Positions 34,846 to 46,144 of a DNA stretch of 64,000 nucleotides are shown here, one piece after another. The stretch spans positions 61,866,730-61,930,729 of the forward strand of contig CM044317.1 of NCBI GenBank assembly GCA_024291935.2, given 5' to 3'. The notes below the pieces were generated by a model. It searched no databases, was not told the origin of the DNA, and was given only the letters and a program-made list of their open reading frames with translations. Both the position numbers and the translations under genes were made by a program. Source of the stretch: Okapia johnstoni. Its lineage: Eukaryota; Chordata; Mammalia; Artiodactyla; Giraffidae. Each line of letters opens with the position of its first letter. Position 1 is the first letter of the stretch.

Positions 34846-35247
34846 AATGTTCAGTTGCTAAGTCATGTCTAACTCTTTGTGACCCTGTGGACTGCAGCAC
34901 ACCAGTCTCCCTTGTCCTTCACTGTCTTCCGGAGTTTGCTCAAACCCATGTTCATTGAGTCGGTGATGCCACCCACCATCTCATCACCTGTGCTCCCTTC
35001 TCCTCCTGCCCTCGATCTTTCCTAGGATCAGGGTCTTTTCCAGTGAGTCGACTCTTTCTCTCAGGTGGCCAAAGTATTGGAGCTTCAGCTTTGGCATCAG
35101 TCCTTTCAACGAATATTCAGAGTTGATTTCTTTACGACTGACCAGGTTTGATCTACTTGCTGTCCTAGGGACTCTCAAGAGTCTTCTCCAGTACCACAAT
35201 TCAAAAGCATCAGTTCTTCAGCACTCAGTCTTCTTTATGGCCCAACC
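34846..35247 (-). mobile_element. BovB 3' end fragment
   Basis: TGTTCAGTTGCTAAGTCATG at the left to CTTTATGGCCCAACC at the right. About 400 bases of 5'-truncated BovB, diverged. Confidence 0.92.
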
Positions 35248-36030
35248 TGAATACATATTTAATAGAAATTATTTAATGATGATTTATCACCACATAGCTT
35301 TTTCCTACAGAATCAACACAAATATATTTGGCTATTTTTGAACTTAATATTGAACTCATTACTGTGATGACTGAATCTATCAAAATCTTAAATGCATGTT
35401 TAGATTATTGTGAAAGAAGAACTATCATCTTTCTGGAATTTTAATCATAACTAGTTTATTATTAAAACTCTTCAAATTTCTTGTTTATAAATATCGTATT
35501 TGTACTCTAACTGCAGTGTGGCATTTTATAATAGCAAGAATATTAATAGCAGTAAGCTCACAAAAGTTTAGTAAAATTAAACAAATGTAAGTATTTTATC
35601 ATCTTTGGTAAGGCAGGAATAAGGGTTGAAGGTTTGGACCAGAATTCAAACACAATACATGTAAAAAGTTGTTGGCAACGTAGACAACCGTTAAATGCCT
35701 TCTGTTAGATTATGGACAAACCTCGTCAGACTTTTCAGCCCTGCAGGATGGCATGAACAATGACCTATATGACATTATATATGTATTTTCTGTGTTTCTG
35801 GCGAATCTTGACTAATACACTAATAAAAATAAAAATCTATCATGTCACACTCTGATACTTGTGTAGTCTTATGTTGACTTAGAAAGCTATTTTCAAATTA
35901 AATAAGGTGCTTTTAGGTTTTAGATCAATTTCTTTAACACCACAAGAATCTCACCAGAATGCCAAGCATAGCCGCTACCACACAATGCTGTTAGTAAAAG
36001 CACCGAGTTAGAGACTGGTAATACATACTT
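35248..36030. other. AT-rich unique interval
   Basis: No gene or clear repeat. Confidence 0.5.
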
Positions 36031-36165
36031 ACTGGAGGAGACCCAGCACCCCACTCCAGTATTCTTGCCTGGAGAGTCTCATGAATGGATAAGCCTGGCA
36101 GACCACAGTCCATGGGTCACACAGAGTCGGACACGACTGAGGCAACTTGGCATGCACACATGCAT
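36031..36165 (+). mobile_element. BovA / Bov-tA 3' part
   Basis: ACTGGAGGAGACCCAGCACC to CGACTGAGGCAACTTGGCATG. The tRNA-derived head is missing, so this is a single BovA body with tail. Confidence 0.88.
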
Positions 36166-36275
36166 ATCTATATGTCCAGGGACCAGAGATTATCAAATAA
36201 TTATCCCTTAGTTAATAAATTGTCAGTAACCCTTTCACATTTCCAAGTTTGTTTTTGATGCTATCTGTAATTGTA

Positions 36276-36480
36276 TTTTATTTATTTATTTATTTATTTT
36301 TTAATCAATTTATTTATTTTAGTTGGGGGCTAATTACTTTACAATATTGTAGTAGTTTTTGCCATACATTGACATGAATCAGCCATGGGTTCACATGTGC
36401 TCCCCCTCCCGAACCCCCCTCCCACCTCCCTCCCCATCCCATCCCTCTGGGTCATCCCAATGCTCCAGCCCTGAGCATCC
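36276..36480 (-). mobile_element. Artiodactyl L1 3' end, very short
   Basis: A (TTTA)n tail at the left (about 36277-36300), then the same 3' UTR start as the 29.2 kb L1 (AGTTGGGGGCTAATTACTTT), ending near CCTGAGCATCC. Only about 180 bases of L1 were inserted. A quadruplex motif lies at 36402-36445 on the minus strand. Confidence 0.88.
36402..36445 (-). other. G-quadruplex motif, second L1 copy
   Basis: Several runs of three to six G on the minus strand with short loops, the same L1 3' UTR motif as 29317-29348. Confidence 0.8.
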
Positions 36481-38411
36481 TTGGCAGGAAATTGGAGTAG
36501 TACCAGAGATAAAATATTAGCATATGTGGACGCTTGTATGTTTTCTGTGTTTGCTTATTACAAGGATGGGATTCAGTGACTCCTTAAAAAGCAGCAAAAG
36601 ATCTGCCTACTACACGAATCACAACTTAAACAGTCAGGCCCAGAGGTGTGATGAGGCTTTTTAATATCAGGGTTGGCAGCACTGCTAGTCGTCTTGCTGA
36701 CTCCTGTATATTCTTTTCAGTGTTCCCCTCATTCTTGATTTATAAGATCTATAGTGATTCTTAGTATGTGAGCCTTGAAAAGACTTTGGTTTTATTGCAA
36801 ATTTAGGATTGAAACTCAGATGTGATTTGAAAAATGTATTTAGAGCTAGAATATACTGTTTCTAACTTATAAGTTCAGTTAGCTTCGTTGAACCATACAT
36901 TGCTCTTTTTAGATGGACTTGCTTAGTGCTTTCTGATTCAGCTTCATCCTTCAACACATTTCTACATATACTATTAAGTTAAAAGTTTCCTTTGTTTTCA
37001 ATTTTACCAATAGTATGAATAATTGACATAGTCTTGGGCCTTAATTTTTGCAACAATTGCATGTACAATATGATATAAATACTGAGATTATTAGTGAAAT
37101 AGGTCATTTTTTATCAACTCTAAGCATTTAATTTTAAGTCCATAATGCTTTATTCAGGTTTGATAAGTTAGTACCAATTTAGAAATTATCTGCAAATCAA
37201 TTTAATAAGGAAACCAAGTTCATATTTTAATGTACTTACTATAATTATAAAATAAAAGAAGCTGACAAACCCATTTGTCATCATAACTACATGTTAGACA
37301 TAGTTACATAAAATATTGCTTCAAACACATAATTTACTGTGAAAGATCAATGTTGAGAGCATGAAAGTCTGGAAAATATATGGCTTTAATTAATAATCAA
37401 TAATAATGATAACAACAATAATAAATTTTCCTTCATAGCTGACATTCCCAAAGGTATGTAGAAGCCTAAGTAAAAATAGGAAAGAATAGCTTTACTTTAG
37501 AGAAGACGATACTCTGCCCATATATGCTTTTAATGGAATGAAAGCAAATATGACCATTCTATATACAGAAATAGCATCATGTTTGCATATGTCAAATTTA
37601 AAACATCTCTACATACATCAGTGGTAATCTATTCACACAGTAATCATACCAGGATAGTTTAAATGGCATAAATGAGTGTTCAGGATGACTAAAAGTGAAT
37701 TTATTTTTTGTGGTGATATGCAAAAAAAAAAAAAAAAACTGGTACAATGTTGCGTAATATTTTATCTGTTTTACATTTGAAAGAAACAAGCTGATTTGAA
37801 AAATGCTAAAAAATTTCTTTGCTCTCTCTACCTATTATTTCAATAAATTTGCTTTAGTTCACAGAATCATGTAAACTTATAGTGACATGGAAACACCTGA
37901 TTTTTTATTTGAAAGAGTTTAAGCTGTTTAATAAACAGACAAGCCATATTTATTCTGGAAAATTAAATTTATATATAACTTTAAAGATTTTTTAAAATTA
38001 AATTTTAAACTCATTTTAATTTTAAATTAAATTTAGTATATTTGCTATCTTGCCACCTGAAGATACACCTGGTAAATTTTTTTGTATGTCCTCCCAGACT
38101 ATTTTCAAAGAACTTTTTTATTTTCAACCAAAAATGTAGGCACATTATATACATTGTTTTATAATGTATTAAACTATAATTTTATTTTTATTAAAATATA
38201 ATTTTACATTATAAATTTCATGTTATTAAATATAACTTTATTGAATAATTTTTATTTTTTATTACAATATAATTCTACAAGATTTTGAAGCACTTGTGTT
38301 TGGAAATTGCACTTTGAATAGTATATTGTAATTCAACACAGTAATTTTTCACTGTATTATCCCCCCCTTTTTTTTTTTTTTACTGAAAATATAAGATAGT
38401 GTTATTTTAGT
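36481..38411. other. AT-rich unique interval
   Basis: Very AT-rich, especially 37970-38340 (runs of TTTTAAATT type). Low-complexity AAT near 37390-37425, poly(A) near 37722-37738, C7 then T-run near 38361-38380. No gene seen. Confidence 0.5.
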
Positions 38412-38412
38412 C

Positions 38413-38660
38413 CGTGAACCGTGAACTTCCAGATGTTCAAGCTGGATTTAGAAAAGGCAGAGGAACCAGAGATCAAAGTGCCAACATCTGTTGGATCACC
38501 GAAAAAGCAAAAGAGTTCCAGCAAAAACATCTACTTCTGCTTTATTGACTATGCCAAAGCCTTTGACTGTGTAGATCACAACAAACTATGGAAAATTCTT
38601 AAAGAGATGAGAATACCAGACTGCCTGACCTGCCTCCTAAGAAATCTGTATGCAGGTCAG
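38413..38660 (+). mobile_element. BovB internal fragment, both ends missing
   Basis: About 250 bases of sense BovB, from GTGAACCGTGAACTTCCAG to CTGTATGCAGGTCAG. It encodes reverse-transcriptase motif A (FIDYAKAFDCVDHNKLW) in an open frame. It lacks the 3' tail that target-primed insertion normally leaves, so it was cut by a later deletion or rearrangement. Confidence 0.92.
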
Positions 38661-38780
38661 CTGGTAGAAAGACCAAACAACTGAGTGTAAAATGATGGCT
38701 GCTTATGGTTGAAGTGGATTCCAAAGAGGTGCCAAAGAGGAGTCCTTTTAAACTGTGCAAAGGGGCTATAAAGTTTATTA
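38661..38780. other. Short unique spacer
   Basis: No recognisable BovB, SINE or gene content. Confidence 0.4.
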
Positions 38781-38790
38781 GAGAGTTTGA

Positions 38791-39005
38791 GGGCTTCTCA
38801 GGTGGTGTGGTGGTAAAGAATGTCTGCCAGTGCAGGAGACACAAAAGCTGCGGGTTCCATCCCTGTGACCGGAAGATCCCCTGATGAAGGAAATGGCAAC
38901 CCACTCCAGTGTTCTTGCCTGGACAGTTCCATGGACAGAGGAGCCTGGCAGGCTACAGTCCATGGGCTCACAAAGAGTGGACACAACTGAGCACACACGC
39001 AACTT
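38791..39005 (+). mobile_element. Bov-tA SINE
   Basis: Forward, GGGCTTCTCAGGTGGTGTGG to CTGAGCACACACGC, with exact 10-bp TSD GAGAGTTTGA (38781-38790 and 39006-39015). Confidence 0.94.
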
Positions 39006-39015
39006 GAGAGTTTGA

Positions 39016-39437
39016 AGGAAAATGATATGGTCAGATTTGCATGCTCTAACAATGACATGGGATTCAAAATGGAAGGTAATTGGAGTGAGACAAAGAAAGA
39101 AAAATTAGGTTGGTTCACTAGCCCAATTTGTTAAAAAAAAAAAAAAAAAGAAAATGGCCATTTGCAATGTTATAGTGGCATTAATGGTTGAAGTAACTGG
39201 ATCAATTTGCATGCTTGGGAAGGATAGATAAGGATTTCAGATGGCTCCCAGGTATTTTATCTGATCTCCTGCAAGATGGTGATGTGTTTTACATAAAATC
39301 CTAAAAGGAGAAAGGACCAGAAAATTGCATAAAGTTTCAGTAGTATATTCATGGCATCATATTGGAATAAAATAGCTATTTAATTGCAGCAAACACTTGT
39401 TATATCAAAATATTGTCACTAACTTAATTATTTAGTT
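39016..39437. other. Unique interval with poly(A) run
   Basis: A poly(A) run lies at 39133-39149. No gene or named repeat. Confidence 0.5.
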
Positions 39438-39617
39438 GTTTTTGTTCAGTCTCTCAGTCGTGTCCAACCCTTTGGGACCCCATGGACTGCAGCATGCCAG
39501 GCTACCTTGTCCTTCACTATCTCCCGCTGTTTGTTCAAATCCATGTCCATTGAGTCAGTGATGCCATCCTACCATCTCATTCCCTGTCATCCCTTTCTCC
39601 TCCTGACCTCAATCTTT
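39438..39617 (-). mobile_element. BovB 3' end fragment
   Basis: TTTTTGTTCAGTCTCTCAGTC to CTCCTGACCTCAATC. A short 5'-truncated tail in reverse. Confidence 0.9.
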
Positions 39618-40079
39618 AATTGTTTGTAGAGTTAACTGCATTTAATTTATAAATCATTCTGTTTTACAAATGACTTATTGCACCGTATTGAAGGGGGAAA
39701 GAGACGAAATTGTGGAAGAGACTGCTCAGTAAGAATTGTGGCTGCAAAATGCAGACTCCTCCTCCACTCAGCAAGGCAGATGGTACAGGAGAATCAGAAG
39801 GTGGAGTAGGGTGGAATAAAGATACTGGTCTTTCTCTTTGACTCTCTTCTGCTCTGCTTTGACACCTCCCATTGGCTGAAACATAAGGGAAACCACATGG
39901 AGAGAGCCCAGGTGATGTAGTTCATTTACATAGATCATTTTCCTCGGGCTCAGGGATCATAGAAAATAGAAATAAGAAAAGGGTCATAAATTAAAAACAA
40001 GCATGCAAGCAAAGAAATAAATATCTGTTGAGCATGCCCAAAGAAAATTTTTCCTTATATTTTTCTAGGTTCTTTGCTG

Positions 40080-40510
40080 TTTTAGTAATTAAACAACATA
40101 AGACAGATTAACAGGAGAACAATCAATTTAATTTCAGTTGTGTGGGAGTCCCATGAAGATATGAAACCCAAAGATAGTCAGGAAATTGAGGCTTATATAC
40201 CATCCTGAGCTAAGGAATGGGATTGGGATTTGGGGCTTCAAAGGGCAGGAGGGCAGTTCACAGGATGACAAAAAGAGTAGATGTTAGGTAACCAGGCATT
40301 TGCAAATATATCTTTCAGATAAAAAGTAATTTCTGGTAATAACTCTCTTTCTGGGCCAGGCCCACAACTAAATTCTTTTAGACAGTGAAAGTTAAAAGTC
40401 TTGAATCTGCTAGGTCATAACTCCCTTCAACTCAAAATAATCTACTTGACAAAGTGGCACTTTTTGGAGTTACATATCCTGCTCCCCTTCAATACCAACC
40501 ATGTATTTAT
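40080..40510 (-). mobile_element. Possible old LTR, family unknown
   Basis: Blocks such as GAGAACAATCAATTTAATTTC, GAGTCCCATGAAGATATGAAA and TGGGGCTTCAAAGGGCAGG, ending near GAGTTACATATCCTGCTCCCC, have the feel of an antisense mammalian LTR. I cannot name the family, and I see no internal retroviral gene. Confidence 0.25.
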
Positions 40511-41474
40511 ATTTTTAGCAATGTACTGAAAATGGTTTCAGTTACTAAGAGTAGAAAGCAATTACTTAAGTTATTTATAGTTCAGTTGCAAAATAGCCAC
40601 ACAAATATTTAAAACACTGAGTTAAAGAATGGTTTTCAAAGTACCTGCAGAGGTGCAAATGGGATATACCAAATATGTCAGAATGGGGATCAGCACTCAA
40701 CATAATTTGCCTTCGGCATTGTACAATCATAGGGAAAAAATGCTACACATTCCTAAAGAGAGAAATTATTTGACTGTTAGTATAAAGTATGGTTTAATCT
40801 CTAACCAGTTTCCCCAGAGGAGCAGGAATGTGTTTAAGGTATTTCATTGCTACTAGCCATTATTTTTTCTCCTTATGCTTAAAGTTGTCATGGTTAGAAT
40901 GGAACCTATTTGCAATGCAGTGTGCAAACAGAATATCACCTCTGCCTGTCTGAGCCCTGCCCTTTATTCAAAGTGCTTAATTTCTGACTCATCCATCTAG
41001 ATGTTTTGTCAAGTGGAAAGTTCTTAAGTTCTGCATAGGAAGAAGGTTGAGGGAGAATAGTAGTTTATTCCCTGCCAAGTTTTAAATAAATGATCATGAA
41101 TGGATATTTTCCAATTAATAATGTCCCACTTCCTCACAAAATCATTGAGTAATAACTACCTAAACCTACATATGTTCACAATTGATAGACGCTGTAAGTT
41201 ACAATCTAATATGTATGATCCTCAGTGAGCGACTCATGCTGGCAAGACTGACTCATTAAATAAATGTATAATCAAAATACAGAAAATATTTAGATAAAAA
41301 TGATCTCTAGTATCTTTTTTGAATTTCTGATACCTTCTCTTCTTCTAAGAGAGAGGTGCAGATTTGGAGTATGAGGTTTGACATGGAAAGCATAGCAGTA
41401 TGTAATATGTACTGATATGTAAACAACAAAAAATATCCCATATGTAAACAGTTTCTTATGATTAATAAAATGTT

Positions 41475-41605
41475 ATACCAGATATTTTTATCATTTAGTC
41501 TTCACAACTTTGAGAAACAGTTGTTATGATTCTTTTTTAAAGATGAGAATAACTGATAATGTCTTTAAGTAACTTGCCCAAATTCATACAGGCCTCAACT
41601 TCCAA
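41475..41605 (-). mobile_element. MIR SINE, diverged
   Basis: CATTTAGTCTTCACAACTTTG, then TTAAGTAACTTGCCCAAATTC, is the antisense MIR pattern. Confidence 0.55.
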
Positions 41606-41692
41606 GGTTATTTTTTTCAACTACCCTAGATACCCTAACACATGTCCTCACATTATGAATGAACTAATAAAATTGATATTGGTATATAAAGA

Positions 41693-41873
41693 AGTAATTG
41701 AAAGTTGCTCAGTCGTGTCCAGCTCTTTGCAACCCCATGGCTATACAGTCCATGGAATTCTCCAGGCCAGAATACTGGAGTGGGTAGCCTTTCCCTTCTC
41801 CAGGGGACCTTCCCAACCCAGGTCTCCTGCATTGCAGGGGGATTCTTTACCAGCTGAGCAACCAGGGAAGCCC
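41693..41873 (-). mobile_element. Bov-tA SINE
   Basis: Reverse, GTTGCTCAGTCGTGTCCAGC to CAACCAGGGAAGCCC, with TSD ATAAAGA (41686-41692 and 41874-41880). A short internal deletion. Confidence 0.93.
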
Positions 41874-41880
41874 ATAAAGA

Positions 41881-43071
41881 CCTAAAAGTAATTTCAAAAT
41901 ATGCTTTGCCTGTGGTTAGAATTCACAACTCTCTGTTATATTGGAAAGTGTACTTGGAGTTAGAAAATAACCTAAGTTCAAATCATCGATTTGCCACTAT
42001 GGTAAATGGTAGACACTGAGGGAAACTTTTAAACATTGTCAGTCAAGTTTTCTCCATCTCAGTAACAAAAATTATAATATCTGTCAGAGTCATTTTGAGC
42101 ATAAAATGAAATAATACATGAAAGTACATAAAATGAAATCTGCTCAATATTTATTACATCTCTTTGATTTTTTTCAACTGCAACTGTTCGTAAAATTGTC
42201 TACTGGCAAGCTTTATGAATTATTGAATTAGCCTAATTAGGGACTAGGATAGTTAACAAAATTGATCCCAGAGCTTGATGGTTTTTCTATACCTTGGAGC
42301 CATTTTCACCCTTTCTATCATATGGAATAAGCATTTCCAAGGACAGTAGATTCCAAATTGTTTCTGGTATTTGAAAACATCAGAAAATATTATCACCTAA
42401 ACTATAGGATTTTCTGAATCTTTAGGCTGAAATAACAGTTGACATTAACTTAAACTCCATGTAGGAAGAATGTGAAGTGGTGTTGTGATATTAATTGCTT
42501 CAGTACCAATACTGTATACATTGATTTTATTACCATGGACTGATATTTTAATCAGTCTTGTCATAGTAGAACCAGGTAGACAGAGATGCTGATTACTCGA
42601 GTATCAACAAGCATTACATTGCATGCAAGGAGATAGTGAGAAGAAGAATTTGCATAATCTTTTCCTTTTGATTTTATTCATTTCTTATTTTCCTCCATAT
42701 TTATATTGGGATCAATATTCCCTGAGCTTGTAATGGAATTAGAAGAATCACTAGCTATTAGGAGAATTAGCTTGGGTTGCAAGAAAAGAATAGAAAGCTA
42801 ATGAATGTTCTTTGTCATCAAATGTCTATAACTCCTCTGAATTATTTATATAAAAGTATAAAATGTAAGTAAGAAACAATTGAGGCATATACATGTATAT
42901 TTTAACTTTTCAGCAAATGATTTTGAAGCCAGTTAATATGTGTATAGCAGTGAAAATTTGTTATCACTTCTCTGCATCATAGATCTCTGTGCTTGGTAAC
43001 AAAATATAGAAAACAAGACTTCGAGTTTGGCTTGACTTGATATGTGTGTGTTATTTTTGGATTGAAGTCTA
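41881..43071. other. Unique interval
   Basis: Apart from a MIR at 41945-42165 nothing is recognised. Confidence 0.5.
41945..42165 (+). mobile_element. MIR SINE, diverged
   Basis: GTTCAAATCATCGATTTGCCA, then TTTTCTCCATCTCAGTAAC and ATGAAATAATACATGAAAGTA, in MIR order. Confidence 0.55.
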
Positions 43072-43276
43072 GGCTTCCCAGGTGGTTGTGTGATAATCTG
43101 CCTGCCAATGCAGTAGACACAAGAGCTTGGGTTCGATTCCTGGATTGGTAAGGTCCCTTAGAGGAGGAAATGGCAACCCATTCCAGTATTCTTGCCTGGA
43201 GCATCTCATGGAGAGAGGTGCTACAGTCCATAGGGTCGCAAGGAATTGGACACAACTGAGTGATTGAGTATGAGTG
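43072..43276 (+). mobile_element. Bov-tA SINE
   Basis: Forward, GGCTTCCCAGGTGGTTGTG to CACAACTGAGTGATTGAG. The B box reads GGTTCGATTCC. Confidence 0.93.
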
Positions 43277-43332
43277 CTAGCCATCTGTGTATGATTGACT
43301 CCAAAGTAATCAAATTGAGACATCACTTATTG

Positions 43333-43979
43333 GGCACCATCACTTCATGGGAAATAGAAGGGAAAACAGTGTCAGACTTTATTTTTTGGGGCTCCAAAAT
43401 CACTGCAGATGTTGACTGCAGCCATGAAATTAAGACGCTTACTCCTTGGAAGGAAAGTTATGACCAACCTAGATAGCATATTAAAAAACAGAGACATTAC
43501 TTTGCCAACAAAGGTCCGTCTAGTCAAGGCTATGGTTTTACCAGTAGTCATGTATGGATGTGAGAGTTGGGCTGTGAAGAAAGCTGAGAGCCAAAGAATT
43601 AATGCTTTTGAACTGTGGTGTTGGAGAAGACTCTTGAGAGTCTCTTGGGCTGCAAGGAGATCCAATCAGTCCATCCTAAAGGAGATCAGTCCTGGGTGTT
43701 CACAGGAAGGACTGATATTGAAGCTGAAACTCCAATACTTTGGCCACCTCATGCAAAGAGTTGACTCATTGGAAAAGACCCTGATGCTGGGAAGGATTGG
43801 GGACAGGAGGAGAAGGGGATGACAGAGGATGAGATGGCTGGATGGCATCACCGACTCGATGGACATGAGTTTGGGTAAATTCCGGGAGTTGGTGATAGAC
43901 AGGGAGGCCTGGCCTGCTGTGATTTATGGGGTCACAAAGAGTCGGACATGACTGAACGACTGAACTGAAATGAACTGAA
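43333..43979 (+). mobile_element. BovB 3' end, tail intact
   Basis: Sense BovB from CACCATCACTTCATGGG to the tail GACTGAACGACTGAACTG. Low divergence. No clear TSD. Confidence 0.95.
43409..43822 (+). pseudogene. BovB ORF C-terminal part
   Basis: A 137-codon open frame with the BovB region beyond the reverse transcriptase: [47 protein letters not shown] and [20 protein letters not shown]. The endonuclease and the YADD core were never inserted. A frameshift near 43420 separates it from the sequence before. Not functional. Confidence 0.9.
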
Positions 43980-45074
43980 TACGAAGGTACTATTCTAGCC
44001 TCTGTGGAGAATGCAATATGTGGGGGGAGAGAGACGTAAACAGACAGAAAGAAAGAAACCAAGTGACTTGAGGTAAAGAAGAGAAATGCCACTAGGCTAT
44101 AGATGGTCAGGATGAATGAGGACATCTCAAATGTCTCCTTTTGGAGACAGTAGGATCTGCAGAAAATCTGGTAATACTTTCATGAGAAGAATAACCACAC
44201 ATCCCAATTTACTAGGATAGATCCAGCATAATTACTACTAGCATCCTTTTTCATTTTCAAAACTATTCTTTCTCACCTCAAAAAATTTTATTATAACTTG
44301 AGTTATAGAGAAGTTTTAAAATATGTTTATTTTCAGTATTTAAATGACTGCTGTCTCTTCTGAGCAACAGAAAAGATTTCCTTTCTATTTTGGAGCCAGC
44401 ATTATTAAGATTTTTATAATAACTAAACATTTTAAAGTAAAATCAACCATGAATATGATAGCAATTTTATTGCTTTTTGTTGCACATATGAATTTTTAAA
44501 TATTGTCTTCCTTTCCCACAATCAAGATAAACAGAAAAATCAGTTTTCAATTTGTGGAGTTTAGAATGTTAAATAAGATCTCTATGTAAAGCAATAATCA
44601 TATTTTTGTGAGGAGAAATACAGCTAAAATGAACACTCCAGAAATATAATACATTTCTGCTCAATCATGATTTGTAAAGTTAGGCACTCGGTGTAAAAAT
44701 TAAATATCATCTGACTAGGAATAAAAAAATTTGAGATGGTTCTGTGTGTCCGTGGACTGTAACTTTTATTCTCTGAATTTAAGTTTCCTCATCTTTGAAA
44801 TGACAGGGTTAACACAGATGATCATTAAGGTCTCTCCGAGCTCTAATAGCCTACAATTTGAAATTCAAATAGGTTAATATAAATTTTACTCTTGGTAGTG
44901 AAACTTCCTGAGGTGATTGCTTAACATAATTGAAAAAGTGACGATAAAAATCTTCTAAAGGAATTATAGAAATATGTCTGAAGAATGTAATGATAGAGAC
45001 TGGAACCAGTAGACAATAGTGGAAGGTTTTCTTTGTTGGGGCACATTTAATATTTGCTAATATATACTTCTTAT
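43980..45074. other. Unique interval
   Basis: Apart from a possible MIR/L2 piece at 44765-44870 nothing is recognised. Confidence 0.5.
44765..44870 (+). mobile_element. MIR-family or L2 fragment
   Basis: AAGTTTCCTCATCTTTGAAAT, then GATGATCATTAAGGTCTCTCC and GAGCTCTAATAG, match a MIR3/L2-type 3' region. Confidence 0.45.
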
Positions 45075-45739
45075 CTGAATGGCCTAGTGGTTTTCCCTAT
45101 TTTCTTCAATTTAAGTCTGAATTTTGCAATAGGAGCTGATGCTTTGAGCCACAGTAAGTTCCAGGTGTTGTTTTGGCTGACTGTATAGAGTTTCTCCATC
45201 TTTGGTTGCAAAGAATATAATCAGTCTGATTTCAGTATTAACCATCTCATGATGTCCATGTGTAGAGCCATCTCTTGTGTTGCTGGAAGAGGGTGTTTGC
45301 TATGACCAGTGTGTTCTCTTGGCAAAATTCTGTGAACTTTTGCCCTGCTTCGTTGTGTACTCCAAGGGCAAACTTGACTGTTATTCCTGGTATCTTTTGA
45401 CATCCTACTTTTGCATTCTAATCCCCTGTGATGTAAAGGACATCTTTTTTGGGTGTTAGTTCTAGAAGGTCTTGTAGGTCTTCATAGAGAGAGTCAACTT
45501 CAGCTTCTTCAGCATCCGTGGTTGGGACATAGACTTTGATTATTGTGATGTTGAATGGTTTGCCTTGGAAATGAACCGATACCATTCTGTCATTTTTGAG
45601 ATTGTGCCCAGGTACTGCATTTTGGACTCTTTTGTTGACTATGAGGGCTATGCCATTTCTTCTAAGGGACTTTTGTCCACAGTAGTACATACACTGGTCA
45701 TCTGAATTAAATTCTCCCATTCCTATCCTTTTTAGTTCA
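45075..45739 (-). mobile_element. BovB endonuclease-region fragment, inverted
   Basis: Reverse BovB covering only the endonuclease end, from CTGAATGGCCTAGTGGTTTTC to ATCCTTTTTAGTTCAG, about 665 bases. At 45743 it meets a short forward BovB/BovA tail, so the whole looks like one insertion with an inversion. Confidence 0.9.
45221..45720 (-). pseudogene. BovB endonuclease remnant
   Basis: A 100-codon frame (45418-45720) starts MGEFNSDDQCMYYCGQKSLR and reaches the GD of the GDWNAK motif. The next piece (45221-45403) continues in another frame. The N-terminal ISELRW motif was not inserted. Dead fragment. Confidence 0.85.
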
Positions 45740-45742
45740 GAA

Positions 45743-45785
45743 GTTCATGGGGTCACAGAGTCGGACATGAATTTGCTGCTGAACC
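45743..45785 (+). mobile_element. BovB/BovA tail, forward
   Basis: TTCATGGGGTCACAGAGTCGG and ACATGAATTTGCTG, followed by A-rich ACAAC units. It is the tail shared by BovB and the Bov SINEs, joined to the inverted endonuclease piece. Confidence 0.75.
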
Positions 45786-45924
45786 AAAACAAAAAAACAA
45801 CAACATCCTTCTTACAACTTCACTCTTAAACATCAAATTGCATCACACTACTTGAACTGCTTGTGAATACTCACATTCTGAAACACACTTCTGGATAATT
45901 TGAATGCATATAATGCTATAAAAG

Positions 45925-46129
45925 GGGCTTCCCTGGTTGTTCAGACAGTAAAGATTCTGTCTGCAGTGCAGGAGACCTGGATTTGATCCCTGGGTCGGAA
46001 AGATCCCCTGGAGGAGGGCATGGCAACCCACTCCAACATTCTTGCCTGGAGGATCCCCATGGATGGAGGAACCTGGCAGGCTACAGTCCATGGGGTGGCA
46101 GAGTCGGACACAATTGAGCAACTAAGCAC
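45925..46129 (+). mobile_element. Bov-tA SINE
   Basis: Forward, GGGCTTCCCTGGTTGTTCAG to CAACTAAGCAC, with an exact 15-bp TSD ATAATGCTATAAAAG (45910-45924 and 46130-46144). Confidence 0.96.
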
Positions 46130-46144
46130 ATAATGCTATAAAAG

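Larger units (their letters stand above)
39618..41685. other. Unique interval with a possible old LTR
   Basis: No gene. The stretch 40080-40510 is listed separately as an LTR candidate; MIR at 41475-41605. Confidence 0.5.

Noticed and set aside
40629..40856. 75-codon plus-strand frame in unique DNA
   Set aside because: No recognisable content; frames of this length are expected by chance over 64 kb.
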